Source of the DNA: Bacteroidota bacterium
GTDB lineage: Bacteria; Bacteroidota; Bacteroidia; Bacteroidales; FEN-979
NCBI GenBank assembly: GCA_026391835.1
Contig: JAPLDF010000041.1
Coordinates: 1 to 64,000 of the forward strand
Length of the DNA: 64,000 bases
Reading direction: 5' to 3'
A model generated the notes under the pieces. That model was not told where the DNA came from, made no database searches, and saw only the letters and a list, made by a program, of their open reading frames with translations. A program made the translations under genes and the position numbers. Each line of letters begins with the position of its first letter. Positions within the stretch are counted from its first letter, which is position 1. Below are positions 36,565-46,821 of the stretch, in pieces.

Positions 36565-37120
36565 GCTGCCAAATTTAACATTTAATTAACTTTCAGCCCT
36601 CTTAATAAAATGCAATTCTATATATCTTTGGTTCGATAAAATATTTTCTAAAACATATAAAAAGCATAAACCGGAATCAAAATTGAATTTTAATTTTCCA
36701 AAAATAATAAAAATACATGATTTTAGTCATTAAATGATAAAAATCTCAAAAATGAATTAAAATTCTCATATTTATATATCCAATTCAGGAGAAATATTTT
36801 TAATTTCGTCTATTGTTTATATTAAATTTAAAACTAAATTTGTCAACAAAATAGCAGACTTTCAGCATGTTAGGGAATCACTCTAACAAAATAATGAAGA
36901 AAGAGCTAATTATTAGACATTTGTCAAATTAGATAATGCGCTGTTATAAAAGTAATATTTACAAAACTAAATTTAACGATATGCAGATAACAAAAATTTA
37001 CATCCTGTTAGAGCCTCCGCCTTAGAGGCACCAAAGATTGTTTCATTACCATTGAAATTAATCAACCCACTATATTTTACCCATTATTAAATAAACCTAG
37101 TTTAAACTAATCACTAAATT
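36565..37120. other. AT-rich divergent intergenic region upstream of the SprB-repeat gene
   Basis: These 556 bases hold no credible ORF. They contain a minus-strand TAAATTTG box at 36577-36570 (response regulator side), a plus-strand TATCTTTG box at 36623-36630, and the better promoter at 36813-36842. A small hairpin GCCTC-N7-GAGGC lies at 37013-37029. From the promoter, the leader of the giant gene would be about 270 nt, long for this genome and open to regulation. Composition is clearly more AT-rich than the flanks. Confidence 0.6.
36813..36842 (+). promoter_or_regulatory. Probable promoter of the giant SprB-repeat gene
   Basis: TTG (36813-36815) is followed after exactly 19 bases by TAAATTTG (36835-36842), the ideal Bacteroidota -33/-7 arrangement, with no closer match before the ATG at 37121. 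Confidence 0.55.
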
Positions 37121-40100
37121 ATGAAAACACTTTACCTGAAGACAACAATGAAGTTGTTAAGGCTTTTACCGGTCTTAATATTCTTCATGCTGGCATTGTC
37201 ATACAATGCCAGATCACAGTATGCTTCACCTAACCCTGTGTGTTACGGACAGCCCATCAACCTGTTCTGTTCCTTAACCGGGTGTGAAGTTACTGGAGCC
37301 ACCTATACTTGGACCAACGTTTCTGGTTCCTGGACCGTTGGTCCTGGATCCGGGCCATTTGCCACCCAAAGCCCCCGCCTTTATCCACTGGGGTCTAACA
37401 TCATTGGTGACGGTCAGGCTGAAACCTTTCCTGGTTCTGGAATCTGCAACGGTGTGGGTTATGCAGAAGACAGATTTTTCCTTCAAGTGCAATTTCAACC
37501 ACCTCCGGGAAGTTTCTCGGGAGGAACTGTCAAGGTCAATCTTTTACCTGGTGTTTTTGTCACCGGAGTCCCGACCAACATTCTTTGTTTCGGATTTTCA
37601 ACCGGCTCAATTGATATTACGCCAACAGGTGGCAGACCACCTTATACCTATTTATGGAGCAACAATTCCACTGTTCAGGATCCTACAGGGTTAGCAGCTG
37701 GAACTTATTCTGTCACAGTAACTGATTTTGTCGGATGTTTCAATGACACGCAGTTCTGGACAATTACTTCACCAACACAATTGGACGTGACCGGATCAGT
37801 AACACCTGTTTTATGCAGTGGAGCCAGTACAGGCGCCATTGACATTTCAGTTTCCGGCGGAACTACCAATTATTCCTACCACTGGAATACCGGAGCCATT
37901 ACACAAGACCTCGGCGGATTAGTAGCCGGTGATTATGCTGTAACGGTTACTGACGCCAATGGTTGTCATTTATCAAAAAGTTATACAGTAGGCACTTCAA
38001 GCCCGATTGTTCTTGGCGCTGTTCCATCAAACGTGTTATGCAATGGTGGATCCAGTGGCTCAATCGACCTTTCGGTTACAGGCGGAGTTACAGCTTACGG
38101 CTACCTGTGGAATACGGGAGCAGTTTCGCAAGACATCTCCGGGTTAACTGCAGGTGTATATACAGTTGTGGTAACAGATGGAAATGGTTGTACAAAGTCA
38201 GGCAGCTGGCAGGTTATAGAACCTTCCGCTATTTCTCTTACAGGCAGCGCAACCCCTGTCCTTTGTAATGGCGGCAGCAGCGGTTCTATTGATATCACTG
38301 TAACAGGTGGTACAACAGGATACGGCTACCTCTGGAACACAGGAGCCATCTCACAAGATATCAACGGTTTAACAGCCGGTGTTTATACTGTGACCGTTTC
38401 TGATGCAAATGGTTGTCAGAAAACAGACACTTATAATGTATCGCAGCCATTGGCACCGCTTGCATTAAGTGCAACTCCAGCCAATGTTAATTGCAATGGT
38501 AATCATAATGGCAGCATCGACCTTTCCGTAACAGGTGGTACGACTCCTTATGGTTATGTCTGGAATACATCGCAAACAACTCAGGATATCACCGGATTGT
38601 ATCCAGGAGATTATTCTGTAGCTGTAACTGATGCCAATGGCTGTTCAGCCACAGGCAGCTGGTCGATTACCGAACCAACCGATATCTCCTGGTATGGCAG
38701 TGTTACCAATGTAAGTTGTTTTGGTGGCAGCAACGGTCATATTGAAGGTGGTGCCGATGGCGGTACTCCTCCTTATACCTATTTATGGAGTAATGGTGCA
38801 ACTACCCAGGACATCTCCAACCTGGTTGCTGGTACATACACAGTAACCCCGACAGATGCTGTTGGTTGTTATACCTTCACTTCAAGGACAATTGGCCAGC
38901 CAACGGAATTGATTGTTGATGAAATCGCAGTTATCACCAATGTTTCATGTTTTGGTGGCAGCAACGGTGCAATTGACATCACTGTTTCCGGCGGTACACC
39001 TGATTATGGCTACTTATGGAGCAATGGTGCAACCACTCAGGATATCAGTGGTTTAACTGTTGGTGGCTATTCTGTACAAGTTACGGATGCCAATGGCTGT
39101 CAGAAATCAGGCTTCTGGACTGTTACAGAACCCACTGTAATTTCTATCAGCGGTACACCATCACCTGTTCTGTGTAATGGAGGCAGCAGCGGTTCGATCG
39201 ACATTTCTGTGTCTGGTGGAACAACTGCATATACCTACTTATGGAACAACATGGCTGTAACACAGGACATCAGCGGATTGACCGCAGGTGTTTATACAGT
39301 TGTTGTTACTGATGGCAATAGCTGTCAGAAATCAGCAAACTTTACTGTTGGTGAACCATCAGCGCTTACACTTACAGGCTCGGCTTCGCCCGTGTTGTGT
39401 AATGGCGGCAGCACCGGTTCAATCAACATCTCTGTTTCTGGTGGAACAACAGATTATTCATATATGTGGTCCAATTTCGCAACAACTGCAAACATCAGCG
39501 GCTTGACTTACGGTGCTTACACTGTCGTTGTTACTGATGCCAATGGTTGTACGAAATATAACTCATGGATGGTAGATCAGGCTTCACCTGTTACACTTTC
39601 CGGCGTACCTTCGCCTGTTTTATGTAATGGTGGCAGCACCGGTTCAATCGACATCACTGTTGCCGGCGGAACTACTGCATACGCATATTCCTGGAGCAAC
39701 GGCGCTTCCTCAGAAGATATCAACGGCTTGAATGCAGGTGTTTACACTGTAACTGTAACGGATGGTAATGGTTGTTTAAAATCTGATATGTGGACGGTTA
39801 CAGAACCTTCCGCACTGTCACTTTCCGGCATCCCAACTCCTATTGCATGTTACGGAGCCAGCAACGGTTCCATTGACATCACTGTCACAGGCGGAACTAC
39901 TGCTTACACATATCAATGGAGCAATGGTGCTTTAACACAAGACATCAACGGATTAACCGCAGGTGTTTATGTTGTAACTGTAACGGATGGCAATGGTTGT
40001 CAAAAATCTGACAGCTGGACGATTACCGGGCCTCTGGCTCCTCTGAACGCTACAGCAGTGATTACCAATGTAAATTGCAATGGCAATCACAATGGCAACC

Positions 40101-43100
40101 TTGATCTCACTGTAACTGGTGGTACCAGCCCTTATGGCTACTTATGGAACAACTTAGAAACTGTTGAAGATCTCACTGGTTTATATCCGGGTACCTATAC
40201 TGTTTCTGTAACTGATGCAAACGGTTGTGGAACGACCGGCAGCTGGATGATTACAGAACCTACCGATATTTCCTGGTATGGCAGCGTAACCAACGTAAGT
40301 TGTTTCGGTGGCAGCAATGGACATATTGAAGGAGAAGCCTCTGGTGGCACACCTCCTTATACCTATTTATGGAGCAATGGTGCAACTACCCAGGACATCT
40401 CCAACCTGGTTGCTGGTACATACACAGTAACCCCGACAGATGCCGTAGGTTGTTATACCTTTACTTCAAGGATCATTGGTCAGCCAACAGAACTGATTAT
40501 TGACGAAGTTGCAATTATCACCAATGTTTCATGCAATGGTGGCAGCAACGGAGCAATTGACATCACTGTTTCAGGCGGCACAATGGCCTATGGATATTCA
40601 TGGAGCAACGGCGCATCATCAGAAGACATCAGCGGTTTAGCAGCTGGTAGTTATACTGTGACTGTGACTGATGCCAATGGTTGTCAGAAATCAGGCATGT
40701 GGACTGTTAACGAACCTACTCCTCTTGCAATAACCGGCATCGTATCGCCAGTTTTATGCAATGGTGGCAGCTCAGGTGCAATTGACATCTCCGTGTCAGG
40801 CGGAACAACCAATTATACTTACCTGTGGAATACCACGGCAGTTACCCAGGACATCAGTGGATTAACCGCTGGCGTTTACACTGTTGTTGTAACAGATGCA
40901 AATGGTTGTCAGAAATCTGACAGCTTTACTGTTACCGAACCAACCGCACTCTCTATTACCGGCACATCATATCCTGTGTTATGTAACGGAGGCAGCACCG
41001 GTTCGATCAACATCACCGTTACTGGCGGAACAACCGCTTACAGTTACTCATGGAGCACCGGTGCCGGAACAGAAGATATCTCCGGATTAGCCGCAGGTTG
41101 CTACACTGTAACCGTAATGGATGCCAATAACTGTTCGATCACCGGCAGCTGGTGTGTAACCCAGCCTGATGCTCTTACACTTACGGGTGTTGTAACCCCG
41201 GTATTGTGTAATGGCGGAAGCAATGGTTCTATCGACATCACAGTTGTTGGCGGAACTACTGCTTATGGATATTCCTGGAGCAATGGTGCATCATCTGAAG
41301 ACATTGGCGGATTGAACGCCGGTGTATACACGGTGACGATCACTGATGCAAATGGCTGTACGACTTCAAACTACTGGCAAATCACAGAACCATCGATGCT
41401 TGAACTTTCAGGAACAGCATCACCAGCTCTCTGCAATGGCGGAAGCACCGGTTCTATCGACATCACTGTTGCAGGTGGAACCACAGCTTACGGTTACGCA
41501 TGGAACAATGGTGCAATCACAGAAGACATCAGTGGATTAACTGCTGGTACCTATACAGTGATTGTTACAGATGCCAATGGTTGTACCAAGACTGACAGTT
41601 GGACTGTTTTAGAACCTTCAGCGCTTACTTTACAAGCTGTTGTGACCAACATTAAATGTCATGGTGATTATGAAACCTCTTCTATCGATCTGACCGTAAC
41701 AGGCGGAACTACTGCCTACAGTTACCTCTGGAGCAATTCGTTTACTACCGAAGATATCACCAACTTGATGGAAGGCAATTATACTGTTACAGTAACAGAT
41801 GCCAACGGTTGTTCTTCAACTGGCAGCTGGATGGTATCAGAACCTTCTGACATCTCCTGGTTCGGCAGTGTAACAAACGTAAGTTGTTTCGGCGGAAGCA
41901 ATGGACATATTGAAGGTGAAGCCTCTGGTGGCACACCTCCTTATACCTATTTATGGAGCAATGGTGAAACCACCCAGAACATCTCGAACTTAGTTGCTGG
42001 TACATACACAGTAACCCCGACAGATGCTTCAGGTTGTTATACCTTCACATCCAGAATAGTTGGTGAGCCAACGGAACTGATTATTTCCCAGCTCGCACTT
42101 GTTACCAATGTTTCATGTAATGGCGGCAGCAACGGAGCAATCGACATCACGGTTTCCGGTGGTACCACACCTTACGGATATTCCTGGAGCAATGGTGCCT
42201 CATCCGAAGACATCAGCGGATTAGCCGCAGGTGTTTACACAGTTACTGTTACCGATGCCAATGGCTGTCAGAAATCTGACAACTGGAGGGTGACAGAACC
42301 ATCAGCACTCACACTTACCGGCACGGCTTTGCCTGCATTGTGTAACGGTGGCAGCACTGGTTCTATCGACATCACTGTAACCGGTGGCACTACAGCTTAC
42401 TCGTATTTATGGAACAACGGTGCAACTTCGGAAGACATCAACGGTTTAACCGCTGGTACCTATACAGTAGTTGTTACTGATGCAAACGGTTGTACAAAAT
42501 CAGATATGTGGACTGTTGGAGAACCCTCTGCACTCACCCTTACCGGCACGGCTTCGCCTGTGTTATGTAACGGAGGCAGTTCAGGTTCAGTCGACATCAC
42601 CGTATCAGGCGGAACTACAGCTTATGGCTATTTATGGAACACTGGTGAACTCACACAGGACATCTCCGGATTGACTGCAGGTGTTTATACAGTGGTTGTA
42701 ACTGACGGCAATGGTTGTACAATTACAAACTCATGGCAGGTTACTGAACCTCCTGCACTTTCACTTACCGGTATAGTAACACCTATCCTGTGTAACGGAG
42801 GAAGCAACGGGGCTATCAATATCACTGTTTCAGGCGGTACTACTGCTTACAGTTACTCATGGAGCACCGGAGCCGGATCAGAAGACATCAGCGGATTGAC
42901 CGCAGGATGCTACACTGTTACGGTAATGGATGCCAACAATTGTATGATTACCGGCAGCTGGTGTATCACTGAACCTACTGCTATTATCATTACTGAACCA
43001 ATCATCAGGGATGTAACCTGCAACGGTGCCGACAATGGAGCCCTCTTCATTACGGTTTCCGGAGGTACTTCACCTTATGGTTATATCTGGAGCAACGGAT

Positions 43101-45673
43101 TAACAACAGAAGACTTACCATGTTGCATCACTGCAGGATGTTATACTGTTACTGTTACCGACGCCAACGGATGCCAGGCAACCGGCAGCTGGTGTGTTAC
43201 TGAACCACCTGCTATAACGCTTACCGGCGTACCTACGCCAGTATTGTGTTATGGAAATTCAAACGGTTCAATTGACATCACTGTTATTGGTGGTACTCCT
43301 GATTACACATATCTGTGGAGCAATGCTGAAACTACCGAAGACATCACCGGTTTAGTTGCAGGTACCTATACAGTTACTGCTACGGATGCCAATGGCTGTC
43401 CGAAAGTTGGTAGCTGGACTGTAACAACCCCGACTGAGCTCTTTATTACAGGTATATCTTCTGATGTATTATGTAATGGCGGTAGCACAGGCGCCATCAA
43501 TATCACAGTAACCGGAGGCACAACAGCTTATGGTTACCAGTGGAGCAATGGATTCTCAACAGAAGACATCAGCGATTTAACTGCAGGTGTTTATACTGTT
43601 ACTGTAACTGATGCAAATGGTTGTCCGAAATCAGAATCATGGATGATCAATGAGCCATCGGCCTTGTCACTTGAAGGTTCAGTAACCAGCGTTACCTGTT
43701 ACCAGGGAAGCAATGGTGCCATTGACCTGACAGTTACTGGTGGAACAACTGCATATGTTTATGCTTGGAGCACTGGTGCCAGCACACAGGATATCAGCGG
43801 CCTTACGGTCGGTACATATACTGTTACTGTTACCGATGCACATCTGTGTCAGGCTACGAAGAGTTTTGTGGTTGTTGGACCGCCGGCATGGTGGGTTGAC
43901 ATCACCGGACATTCACATGCTTGCTGCACTTCCGACATCGACGTAGATTATTATGCCACAGTAGGTGGTGAACCAGGGTACTTAGGCAACTGTCCTCCAT
44001 GTAACACCTTTGAATGGGTTGTTATTGGTGGTACAATCACCTCAGGCTGGAACACTAACCATATAACAGTACATTGGAATTGTTGTACACAAGGTACAGT
44101 CACTGTTGTTGCCACATTATGCAACAATTGTACTGTGACAAGTACCAAGGTTGTTACAGTGAGCCTGCCACCAGCACCGGTTGTTACCGGCCCGGCTTCA
44201 GTCACTGCCAACCAGGTTGGTGTGGTCTATACCACTCCATTTGTGGCCAACCATCTCTATACATGGACCGTTATCGGTGGTACAGTTACCGCTGGTCAGG
44301 GAACCAACACCATCACTGTAACATGGGGCCCATTCCCAGCATGCGGATGCGGAACAGTTACAGTTTGTGAAACTGAAACCTATATCAGTGGTTGTACAGG
44401 TTGTCCCACAAACGGTTGCACCGGATGTGATACACAGCATATAACCATCCTGCCTGATCCTTTAAGCATTCAGCTGCAAGGATACGTATTCTACAAAAAC
44501 GACTTCAATACTGCATTGAATGGCGTTACCGTTAAGTTGAGAAACACAACTAACAATACCATCGCAGCGACCACCGTTACTGGTCCTAACTTCAATTCTG
44601 CCGGTGAACCAGGCTATTTCTCCTTCGATGGAGTTGCCGCTGGCAGCAATTACAAGCTGGAAGCTACCTTTAACGGAACATGGGGTGGAAACAATGCAAC
44701 CGATGCTCTTCTCGTACAACTGGAAGCCGCTAACCCGGGGACTGTACTTGTACCTACATTCGGTTTGAACTGGACTGCCGGCGATGTTAATGGCAGCACT
44801 TCAATTACTGCATTGGATGCTCTCTATATCAAACTGCGTACAGTTGGATCAATCTCCTCATACCCTGCAGGTAACTGGGTATTCGAGAGCCCGGCTGTAA
44901 CCATCCCAACCGTACCTCTGACGAATCTCTTTGGTCTCTGCGTAGGTGACGTGAACGGTTCCTATATCCCAACAGGCTTGAAGGATGTTTCCTTCCTGTC
45001 AGTTATTGATAACGAAACCCAAACCATCCCTGTCGAAGAAACCTTTGCTTATGAAATCAGAAGCAACATGGTTGCTCAACTCGGCGCTATGACCCTCTTC
45101 ATGGGTTATGACAAAGATCGTTTCGAAGTTATGGATGTTACTGCTTCATCGAATGATGAAATGAAGTATGTAATTGAAGATGGCAACGTTGCGATTGCTT
45201 GGGCTGACACCAAACCAATGTCGGTAAGAAATAACGATCAGCTCTTTACACTGACTGTGAAAGCTAAAGCTCCTATTGCTGAAGCAACACAGATCTTCAA
45301 TGTGAAAACTGGAAGTGAATTTGCAAGCCCGACTGGTACAAGATACGACAACTTCGATCTTAAGATGTCCAAGGTTATCACCGTGGGCGGTTCGAACGAG
45401 TTCTCTATCTTCAACTATCCTAACCCATTCTCAGTTAGCACGAAGATCGTTTACACTCTTCCTGAAGATGCCAAGGTAACCCTTGTTATTACCGATATGT
45501 ATGGTAAAACAGTGCGCACCCTTGTTACTGACTTCCAGGCTGCAGGTAATTACTCGATCGCTGTTAACGCAGCTGAACTCAATCTGGCCTCAGGCGCATA
45601 CCTGTACCGGATTGAAGCAGCGGGAGCAACGGATACCTTTGTGAAGGTTAACAAAATGATCTTCGCACGGTAG
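37121..45673 (+). CDS. Giant SprB-repeat surface adhesin with dockerin-, cohesin-like and T9SS domains
   Basis: A 2850-residue exported protein. It has a signal peptide (LLPVLIFFMLALSYNARSQ), then a short N-domain and 28 SprB repeats (~146-2256, about 75 residues each; core GGTTAYGYLW, later GVYTVTVTDANGC). PKD-like domains follow (~2275-2440) with a Cys-rich stretch (CTGCPTNGCTGC). Next is a CNA_B/dockerin-like segment (~2447-2612; GDVNGSTSITALDALYIKL), a cohesin-like domain (~2627-2757) and a type A T9SS sorting domain (from NYPNPFSVSTKIVYTL). SprB is the mobile gliding adhesin of Flavobacterium, and repeat proteins of this kind use T9SS. Each repeat has two cysteines that could form a disulphide. 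A 16-bp hairpin follows the stop. Confidence 0.93.
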   Translation: MKTLYLKTTMKLLRLLPVLIFFMLALSYNARSQYASPNPVCYGQPINLFCSLTGCEVTGATYTWTNVSGSWTVGPGSGPFATQSPRLYPLGSNIIGDGQAETFPGSGICNGVGYAEDRFFLQVQFQPPPGSFSGGTVKVNLLPGVFVTGVPTNILCFGFSTGSIDITPTGGRPPYTYLWSNNSTVQDPTGLAAGTYSVTVTDFVGCFNDTQFWTITSPTQLDVTGSVTPVLCSGASTGAIDISVSGGTTNYSYHWNTGAITQDLGGLVAGDYAVTVTDANGCHLSKSYTVGTSSPIVLGAVPSNVLCNGGSSGSIDLSVTGGVTAYGYLWNTGAVSQDISGLTAGVYTVVVTDGNGCTKSGSWQVIEPSAISLTGSATPVLCNGGSSGSIDITVTGGTTGYGYLWNTGAISQDINGLTAGVYTVTVSDANGCQKTDTYNVSQPLAPLALSATPANVNCNGNHNGSIDLSVTGGTTPYGYVWNTSQTTQDITGLYPGDYSVAVTDANGCSATGSWSITEPTDISWYGSVTNVSCFGGSNGHIEGGADGGTPPYTYLWSNGATTQDISNLVAGTYTVTPTDAVGCYTFTSRTIGQPTELIVDEIAVITNVSCFGGSNGAIDITVSGGTPDYGYLWSNGATTQDISGLTVGGYSVQVTDANGCQKSGFWTVTEPTVISISGTPSPVLCNGGSSGSIDISVSGGTTAYTYLWNNMAVTQDISGLTAGVYTVVVTDGNSCQKSANFTVGEPSALTLTGSASPVLCNGGSTGSINISVSGGTTDYSYMWSNFATTANISGLTYGAYTVVVTDANGCTKYNSWMVDQASPVTLSGVPSPVLCNGGSTGSIDITVAGGTTAYAYSWSNGASSEDINGLNAGVYTVTVTDGNGCLKSDMWTVTEPSALSLSGIPTPIACYGASNGSIDITVTGGTTAYTYQWSNGALTQDINGLTAGVYVVTVTDGNGCQKSDSWTITGPLAPLNATAVITNVNCNGNHNGNLDLTVTGGTSPYGYLWNNLETVEDLTGLYPGTYTVSVTDANGCGTTGSWMITEPTDISWYGSVTNVSCFGGSNGHIEGEASGGTPPYTYLWSNGATTQDISNLVAGTYTVTPTDAVGCYTFTSRIIGQPTELIIDEVAIITNVSCNGGSNGAIDITVSGGTMAYGYSWSNGASSEDISGLAAGSYTVTVTDANGCQKSGMWTVNEPTPLAITGIVSPVLCNGGSSGAIDISVSGGTTNYTYLWNTTAVTQDISGLTAGVYTVVVTDANGCQKSDSFTVTEPTALSITGTSYPVLCNGGSTGSINITVTGGTTAYSYSWSTGAGTEDISGLAAGCYTVTVMDANNCSITGSWCVTQPDALTLTGVVTPVLCNGGSNGSIDITVVGGTTAYGYSWSNGASSEDIGGLNAGVYTVTITDANGCTTSNYWQITEPSMLELSGTASPALCNGGSTGSIDITVAGGTTAYGYAWNNGAITEDISGLTAGTYTVIVTDANGCTKTDSWTVLEPSALTLQAVVTNIKCHGDYETSSIDLTVTGGTTAYSYLWSNSFTTEDITNLMEGNYTVTVTDANGCSSTGSWMVSEPSDISWFGSVTNVSCFGGSNGHIEGEASGGTPPYTYLWSNGETTQNISNLVAGTYTVTPTDASGCYTFTSRIVGEPTELIISQLALVTNVSCNGGSNGAIDITVSGGTTPYGYSWSNGASSEDISGLAAGVYTVTVTDANGCQKSDNWRVTEPSALTLTGTALPALCNGGSTGSIDITVTGGTTAYSYLWNNGATSEDINGLTAGTYTVVVTDANGCTKSDMWTVGEPSALTLTGTASPVLCNGGSSGSVDITVSGGTTAYGYLWNTGELTQDISGLTAGVYTVVVTDGNGCTITNSWQVTEPPALSLTGIVTPILCNGGSNGAINITVSGGTTAYSYSWSTGAGSEDISGLTAGCYTVTVMDANNCMITGSWCITEPTAIIITEPIIRDVTCNGADNGALFITVSGGTSPYGYIWSNGLTTEDLPCCITAGCYTVTVTDANGCQATGSWCVTEPPAITLTGVPTPVLCYGNSNGSIDITVIGGTPDYTYLWSNAETTEDITGLVAGTYTVTATDANGCPKVGSWTVTTPTELFITGISSDVLCNGGSTGAINITVTGGTTAYGYQWSNGFSTEDISDLTAGVYTVTVTDANGCPKSESWMINEPSALSLEGSVTSVTCYQGSNGAIDLTVTGGTTAYVYAWSTGASTQDISGLTVGTYTVTVTDAHLCQATKSFVVVGPPAWWVDITGHSHACCTSDIDVDYYATVGGEPGYLGNCPPCNTFEWVVIGGTITSGWNTNHITVHWNCCTQGTVTVVATLCNNCTVTSTKVVTVSLPPAPVVTGPASVTANQVGVVYTTPFVANHLYTWTVIGGTVTAGQGTNTITVTWGPFPACGCGTVTVCETETYISGCTGCPTNGCTGCDTQHITILPDPLSIQLQGYVFYKNDFNTALNGVTVKLRNTTNNTIAATTVTGPNFNSAGEPGYFSFDGVAAGSNYKLEATFNGTWGGNNATDALLVQLEAANPGTVLVPTFGLNWTAGDVNGSTSITALDALYIKLRTVGSISSYPAGNWVFESPAVTIPTVPLTNLFGLCVGDVNGSYIPTGLKDVSFLSVIDNETQTIPVEETFAYEIRSNMVAQLGAMTLFMGYDKDRFEVMDVTASSNDEMKYVIEDGNVAIAWADTKPMSVRNNDQLFTLTVKAKAPIAEATQIFNVKTGSEFASPTGTRYDNFDLKMSKVITVGGSNEFSIFNYPNPFSVSTKIVYTLPEDAKVTLVITDMYGKTVRTLVTDFQAAGNYSIAVNAAELNLASGAYLYRIEAAGATDTFVKVNKMIFAR
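37555..43889 (+). repeat. 28 tandem SprB repeats with a 7-unit, 1584-bp higher-order period
   Basis: I counted 28 units in the translation. Units 5-6-7, 12-13-14 and 19-20-21 share special signatures (CNGNHNG, then ISWYGSVTNVSCFGGSNG, then VITNVSCNGG or similar). The ISWYGS codon anchors lie at 38681, 40265 and 41849, a spacing of exactly 1584 bp twice. The CNGNHNG anchor gives 1584 bp as well. The block of seven was therefore duplicated as a unit, and long stretches remain nearly identical at the DNA level. Confidence 0.9.
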
Positions 45674-45683
45674 TCATACCTGA

Positions 45684-45724
45684 AACAAGAAGGCAACAGT
45701 TCATTCTGTTGCCCTCTTGTTTTC
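45684..45724 (+). terminator. Terminator after the giant SprB-repeat gene
   Basis: AACAAGAAGGCAACAG (45684-45699) pairs with CTGTTGCCCTCTTGTT (45706-45721), a 16-bp stem with one mismatch and a 6-base loop, followed by TTCTT. It sits 10 bases after the stop, so the cohesin genes downstream may be read-through or separate units. Confidence 0.75.
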
Positions 45725-45736
45725 TTAAAAATTAAA

Positions 45737-46798
45737 ATGAATCAAACACTTCCAAGCCTGAGTTTTAGAATGAAAAGTAAAATTATCTTCTTCTTTTTGT
45801 TTATTCAGTGCTCCTTCATGTCTGCGCAGACCATCAATATTAATACCATTGAGGTCTGCGCAGGACAGGAAGTGTTACTTCCTGTTACCTGCTCCTCCTT
45901 GTTAAATGTTGGCGCAATCACCCTTTTTATAAGTTTTGACACCCTTAATCTTACGTTTAGTTCATTAGAAAACATTGATCCGCAACTCACAGGCATGAGT
46001 ACCAATATGATGACATTTCCTTCCCAACTTGCCTTTGCCTGGAGTAGTACAACCCCAATTAATTTTTCAACCGGAAAATTGTTTGATCTTAAATTTATCA
46101 CCAATGGGCAAACTTCGCCGGTGATTCACAATCCAGGTTGTGAAGTTGCTGATCCAATTGGTGTAATAATTCCGGTTATTTATAACGATGGTGCTGTTAA
46201 TTCCGGACTCCCGTCTGTAACAGTCCAGCCAAAAGATACTGTGATTACCGAAAATTGCAAAGCCGTTTTTTCACTGGTCTCCCAAAATGCCATTTCCTAT
46301 TTCTGGAAAGAAAGTCAGGACAACGGAACCAGTTGGCTGACCCTGGAAGATGGAGGCATATATTCAGGTACTCATTCTGAAGAACTTTCAATTTTCCCGG
46401 TTCCATTGTCATTTGACAATAACCAATATCAATGTGTGTTGATCAGAGAAAGTTGCCAGGCACTCTCTGCATCTGCCACCCTTTCTGTTGACGCGCTTAT
46501 TTCAACCAACAATTTATCAAGTCCAGGCAAAAAAGATTTTTATATTACCCCTGTCCCGTTTACAGATCATACAAATATTGAATTTACACTTCCGGAAAAT
46601 GGAAGCGCCATGATACAGGTGATGAATTGTCTGGGACAACTTGTTTATGAAATGAACCTGCCCTCTCAATCCAGGGGTGCCCGTCATATTTTGCTTAACA
46701 CTCCGGACTGGCAGCCCGGAATATACTTTGTGAAGTTAACCAGAACAACAACGGAGCAAAAAACACAACAGGTCATTAAAATAATGAAGAACAAATAA
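45737..46798 (+). CDS. Cohesin-like, Ig-like and T9SS-domain surface protein (a)
   Basis: A 353-residue exported protein. A signal sequence (FFFLFIQCSFMSAQ) leads into a cohesin-like beta-sandwich (~28-155; VCAGQEVLLPVTCSSLLNVG, ITLFISFDTLNLTF, IIPVIYNDGAV). An Ig-like domain follows (~160-255; ISYFWKESQDNGTSWLTLED, NNQYQCVLIRESC) and a T9SS type A sorting domain (PVPFTDHTNIEFTL, GIYFVKLT). Cohesins bind dockerins, and dockerin-like segments occur in two neighbours. It is a paralogue of the next gene. The start is the ATG at 45737, or MKSKIIFF a few codons later. Confidence 0.8.
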   Translation: MNQTLPSLSFRMKSKIIFFFLFIQCSFMSAQTININTIEVCAGQEVLLPVTCSSLLNVGAITLFISFDTLNLTFSSLENIDPQLTGMSTNMMTFPSQLAFAWSSTTPINFSTGKLFDLKFITNGQTSPVIHNPGCEVADPIGVIIPVIYNDGAVNSGLPSVTVQPKDTVITENCKAVFSLVSQNAISYFWKESQDNGTSWLTLEDGGIYSGTHSEELSIFPVPLSFDNNQYQCVLIRESCQALSASATLSVDALISTNNLSSPGKKDFYITPVPFTDHTNIEFTLPENGSAMIQVMNCLGQLVYEMNLPSQSRGARHILLNTPDWQPGIYFVKLTRTTTEQKTQQVIKIMKNK

Positions 46799-46821
46799 AT
46801 CCAAAATTAACTGATCGCATT

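Noticed and set aside
37555-43889. Tandem array that might be read as a CRISPR or DNA satellite
   Set aside because: Units are ~225 bp, in frame with one large ORF, and translate to SprB repeats. There are no spacers and no cas genes.
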